From positions 186,001 through 250,000 of the forward strand of contig JAHCBB010000004.1 of assembly GCA_019634635.1 (NCBI GenBank): a stretch of DNA of 64,000 nucleotides, read 5' to 3'. The notes under the pieces were generated by a model. That model saw nothing but the letters and a program-made list of their open reading frames with translations, was not told the origin of the DNA and ran no database searches. The stretch comes from Verrucomicrobiia bacterium (GTDB lineage: Bacteria > Verrucomicrobiota > Verrucomicrobiia > Limisphaerales > UBA9464). Both the position numbers and the translations under genes were made by a program. Below, piece after piece: positions 61,713-64,000 of this stretch (the stretch's first letter is position 1; each line of letters opens with the position of its first letter).

Positions 61713-63456
61713 CCGGGGCCTCCGGGGGCGGGGGGCGCACGGGGAGGATCATGGCGATGGCGGTGCCGCGTCCGACAGCGGACCAGATGCGCAGGCGGCC
61801 TTCGTGGGCCTCCACCACGCGCTGGACCATCGCGAGGCCCAGTCCGGTGCCCTTGGGCTTGGTGGAGCCCAGCAGCGGCGTGAACGCCCGCTGGCGCTGC
61901 TCCTCGGGCATGCCGGTGCCGGAATCGCGGAAGCGCACCATGACGTGGGAGGGATTACCGGATCCGCGGCGCCCCAGGGCCCGGGTCTGGATGGCCAACC
62001 GGCCGCCCGTTGGCATCGCCTCCAGGGCGTTGAGGGTCAGGTTGAGGAAGGCCTGCTCCAACTGGGTGGGGTCGGCGGCCAGTTCGGGCAGACCGGGGGC
62101 CAGACGTTGGACGAGCTCCACCTGCTGCGACCGGCACTTGTGCCGGATCAGCAGACCGAGATCGTCCAGCAGCCGGTTGATCTGCACCCTCGAGAGTTCC
62201 GGCTCGTTGCGGCGGGCGAGATCGAGCACGCGGTCCACGATCCGGTTCAGGTGATCCATCTTCTCCCCCATGACCCGCAGGTCGGTGGCGGTCGGTTCAC
62301 CGGGGTCGAATCCGCTGCGGATCGAGTGGTGCAGCATTTTCATTACGGTGAGCGGGTTGCGGATCTCGTGGGCCAGTTCCGCAGCCAGGAGCCCCAGGGC
62401 GGTCAACCGCTCGCTCTCGCGGAGCTGCTCCTCGACCGCCACGGTGCGGTCGTACAGCCGGGCCTTGTCGAGCGCCACGGCCGAGAGGTCCGCGTAGGCC
62501 GACAGGGACCGGACCTCCTCGTCAGAAAACGTATGGGGTTCACCGGTGTACAGGTTGAGCGCGCCGATGGCCTTGCCGGCAAAGACCAGCGGCACGGAGA
62601 GCAGGGATACCAGGCCCTCCTCGCGGGCCACCGCGGTGTTCTGGTAGCGGCCGGAGCTCTGGACGTTCTCCAACTGCATCGCCTTTTTGCGGCGGAGGAC
62701 GATGCCGACGAAGCTTTCGGACACATTGAGATGCGGCTTGGAACGGTACGCCGGACCCGCGCCGTGGCTGGCGCGGAGCACCATCCACTCCCCGGAGTCG
62801 TCGAGCATCATCAGCGAACACATGCGGGCCTGGAGGAGGCTGCGGGCCTCCCGGGTGATGACCTGCAGCGCCTCGTCCCGGCTGATGGTCGAGTTGATGA
62901 TCTGCCCGACGCGCACCAGGGATTCGAGAAAGCGTGCCTTGAGCCGCGCCTGCTCATAGTGCCAGGTGTTGCGGATCGCGGGGCTGGCCAGCGCCGCGAT
63001 TTCCCCGAGGAGATCCAGGTCCGCGGGACTGAAGGCGGCGGGACGGTCGGCATGCAGGGCGACCACGCCGCGGACCTCGCCCGCGACCCGCAGGGGGATG
63101 GCGAGCTCGGAGCGGATGTTGCGCCGCAGGGGCAGGTGGCGGCCATCGCGGGTGGTGTCGGCCACGAGGATCGGGCGTCCGGTGCGGGCGGCCCACCCTG
63201 CGGAGCCCTCGCCGACTCGGAAGCGCATGGAGCGCACATGCGGTGGCAGCCCGAGCGCCGCCTCGATCTCGAGGAAGCGCGTCGTCGGATTTATCAGGGC
63301 CACCAGGCCGCTGGTCGCCGGGACCAGGGCCATCATCTCCCCGAGGATCAGCTCCAGCGATTCGCGCAGCTCGAGCGTGGAGTGCAGGACGCGGCTCACC
63401 CGCTGCAGGGTCTCCAGGCGTTGGATGCGCGCGCGCAGGTCGGCGGGTTCATCCAT
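61681..63456 (-). CDS. cytoplasmic histidine kinase with two GAF domains
   Basis: The protein has 591 residues. GAF (about 20-165, with 'ILVADTTRDGRHLPLRRNIRSELAIPL') and GAF (about 180-335, with 'GLVSLLSVPLVFAGKAIGALNLYTG') are followed by HisKA with His363 in 'ELAHEIRNPLTVMKMLHHSI'. HATPase_c (about 470-575) has 'QAFLNLTLNALEAMP', 'FRDSGTGMPEEQ' and 'KGTGLGLAMVQRVVEAHEG'. There is no transmembrane segment and no receiver. GAF domains of this kind sense small molecules or redox, but the ligand is not visible. The 3' end overlaps metF (convergent). The start is only three bases after the lptF/G-like stop, so both are co-transcribed. No response regulator gene is adjacent in this window. Confidence 0.9.
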   Translation of the reverse strand: MDEPADLRARIQRLETLQRVSRVLHSTLELRESLELILGEMMALVPATSGLVALINPTTRFLEIEAALGLPPHVRSMRFRVGEGSAGWAARTGRPILVADTTRDGRHLPLRRNIRSELAIPLRVAGEVRGVVALHADRPAAFSPADLDLLGEIAALASPAIRNTWHYEQARLKARFLESLVRVGQIINSTISRDEALQVITREARSLLQARMCSLMMLDDSGEWMVLRASHGAGPAYRSKPHLNVSESFVGIVLRRKKAMQLENVQSSGRYQNTAVAREEGLVSLLSVPLVFAGKAIGALNLYTGEPHTFSDEEVRSLSAYADLSAVALDKARLYDRTVAVEEQLRESERLTALGLLAAELAHEIRNPLTVMKMLHHSIRSGFDPGEPTATDLRVMGEKMDHLNRIVDRVLDLARRNEPELSRVQINRLLDDLGLLIRHKCRSQQVELVQRLAPGLPELAADPTQLEQAFLNLTLNALEAMPTGGRLAIQTRALGRRGSGNPSHVMVRFRDSGTGMPEEQRQRAFTPLLGSTKPKGTGLGLAMVQRVVEAHEGRLRIWSAVGRGTAIAMILPVRPPPPEAPVIPAPDFEAP

Positions 63457-63459
63457 GGC

Positions 63460-64000
63460 TCAGCGGACCCGGGAGGTCATCCACAGGCCCAGGCTGCCAA
63501 AGGTGGCGTTGGGCAGCCAGGCCCCCAACCAGGGGGCCACCGTTCCGCTCTGGCCGAGGGCAAAACCGAGGCGCTGCACGGTGAAGTACAGGAAACCCCA
63601 GGCCAGGCTGCCGGCGACGCCATAGAAGATGTTCCGGCGCCCCGACGGCGCCCCGAACGGGATCGCGATCAGGACCACCACGACACAGGTCCAGGGTGCG
63701 GCAATGCGGGCGTGCAACTGGGTTTCCAGCAGGCTGCGATCCCTTCGCGACAACTGCGGATGCAGCCGCAGGTAGGCCAGCACATCGCGGATCGGCAGGT
63801 CGGCGCTGCGCATGGTCCGGGACCGGGACAACACCTCGCCAACCCGGATCTCGCTGCGAATCAGGTCCGGGGATTCGCTCAATTCCGGCAGGTCGAGTTC
63901 CGCGTGCAGGACGGTCACCGGTTCCGCGTCGGTCCCCGAGCGGAACAGCCACTCGCGGACGTTGCTGAAGCGCCAGTGGCCATTGGTCCAGAGGCCTGCC
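63460..64000 (-). CDS. LptF/LptG-family lipopolysaccharide export permease, C-terminal part
   Basis: Partial: the N-terminus lies beyond the right edge. The visible text has a periplasmic domain end ('NGHWRFSNVREWLFRSG', 'LSESPDLIRSEIRVGEVLS'). It continues with 'DVLAYLRLHPQLSRRDRSLLETQLHARIAAPWTCVVVVLIAIPFG', 'GRRNIFYGVAGSLAWGFLYFTVQ' and two further helices. This is the YjgP/YjgQ (LptF/LptG) family, whose members form the inner-membrane channel that extracts lipopolysaccharide with LptB. Which of the two paralogues it is cannot be told from this part. It is followed after three bases by a GAF histidine kinase gene. Confidence 0.88.
   Translation of the reverse strand, partial: AGLWTNGHWRFSNVREWLFRSGTDAEPVTVLHAELDLPELSESPDLIRSEIRVGEVLSRSRTMRSADLPIRDVLAYLRLHPQLSRRDRSLLETQLHARIAAPWTCVVVVLIAIPFGAPSGRRNIFYGVAGSLAWGFLYFTVQRLGFALGQSGTVAPWLGAWLPNATFGSLGLWMTSRVR

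Overview
The window is GC-rich chromosomal DNA, most likely from a Verrucomicrobiota bacterium (Limisphaerales/Pedosphaera-like). Supporting gene content includes an ECF sigma factor of the Rhodopirellula/Verrucomicrobium type next to a FecR-LamG protein, a planctomycete-type cytochrome c (PSCyt1/PSCyt2) protein, type II pseudopilin-like proteins with the H-X9-DG motif, several LamG and PQQ-propeller surface proteins, a sulfatase, and secreted proteins ending in an LSW...YFRL tail. The assignment is inferred from gene content. I saw no rRNA, tRNA or CRISPR array.

Layout. Bases 1-7154 (minus strand) form one envelope module: sigma factor, FecR-LamG anti-sigma-like protein, large triple-LamG/Ig protein, pseudopilin, and a PSCyt1/PSCyt2 protein that runs off the left edge. 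Bases 7155-8226 lack genes and carry tandem repeats with a hairpin resembling domain V of group II introns. Bases 8227-11688 encode an unusual single-chain enzyme: 2-oxoacid dehydrogenase E1 alpha, E1 beta, a lipoyl domain and a complete FabH-like ketosynthase. Bases 11777-16711 (minus) hold an ankyrin/toroid/cytochrome protein, a second pseudopilin, a secreted protein, and a decayed gene sharing that protein's tail. Bases 16928-23784 (plus) hold a nucleotidyltransferase pair, then a hybrid histidine kinase translationally coupled to an esterase and a sulfatase.

Bases 23815-32013 (minus) contain an SPFH/PH/ribbon-helix-helix operon, Rho, an OmpA-like protein and a SWIM-SNF2 ATPase. Bases 32143-38204 (plus) contain a HisN-like phosphatase, an NtrC-type regulator with a plausible sigma-54 promoter just downstream, a small secreted protein, an outer-membrane barrel and an NtrB-like kinase. 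Bases 38212-53467 (minus) are a tightly packed twelve-gene run: Gnd, a GSA-aminomutase-like enzyme, a molybdate-type ABC importer with a doubled binding protein, a ThiF-like E1, a lipoprotein-like protein, an FtsX/LolD-type ABC pair, two PQQ-propeller proteins and phosphonoacetate hydrolase.

Bases 53797-64000 return to housekeeping genes (rnk, tyrS, hisH, rlmN, larB, metF, a GAF histidine kinase and an lptF/lptG fragment). Within them a REP-associated tyrosine transposase sits inside a 169-bp tandem repeat array. The strongest candidates for new biology are the E1-lipoyl-ketosynthase fusion, the transposase/repeat locus, the domain-V-like repeats and the twelve-gene cluster.
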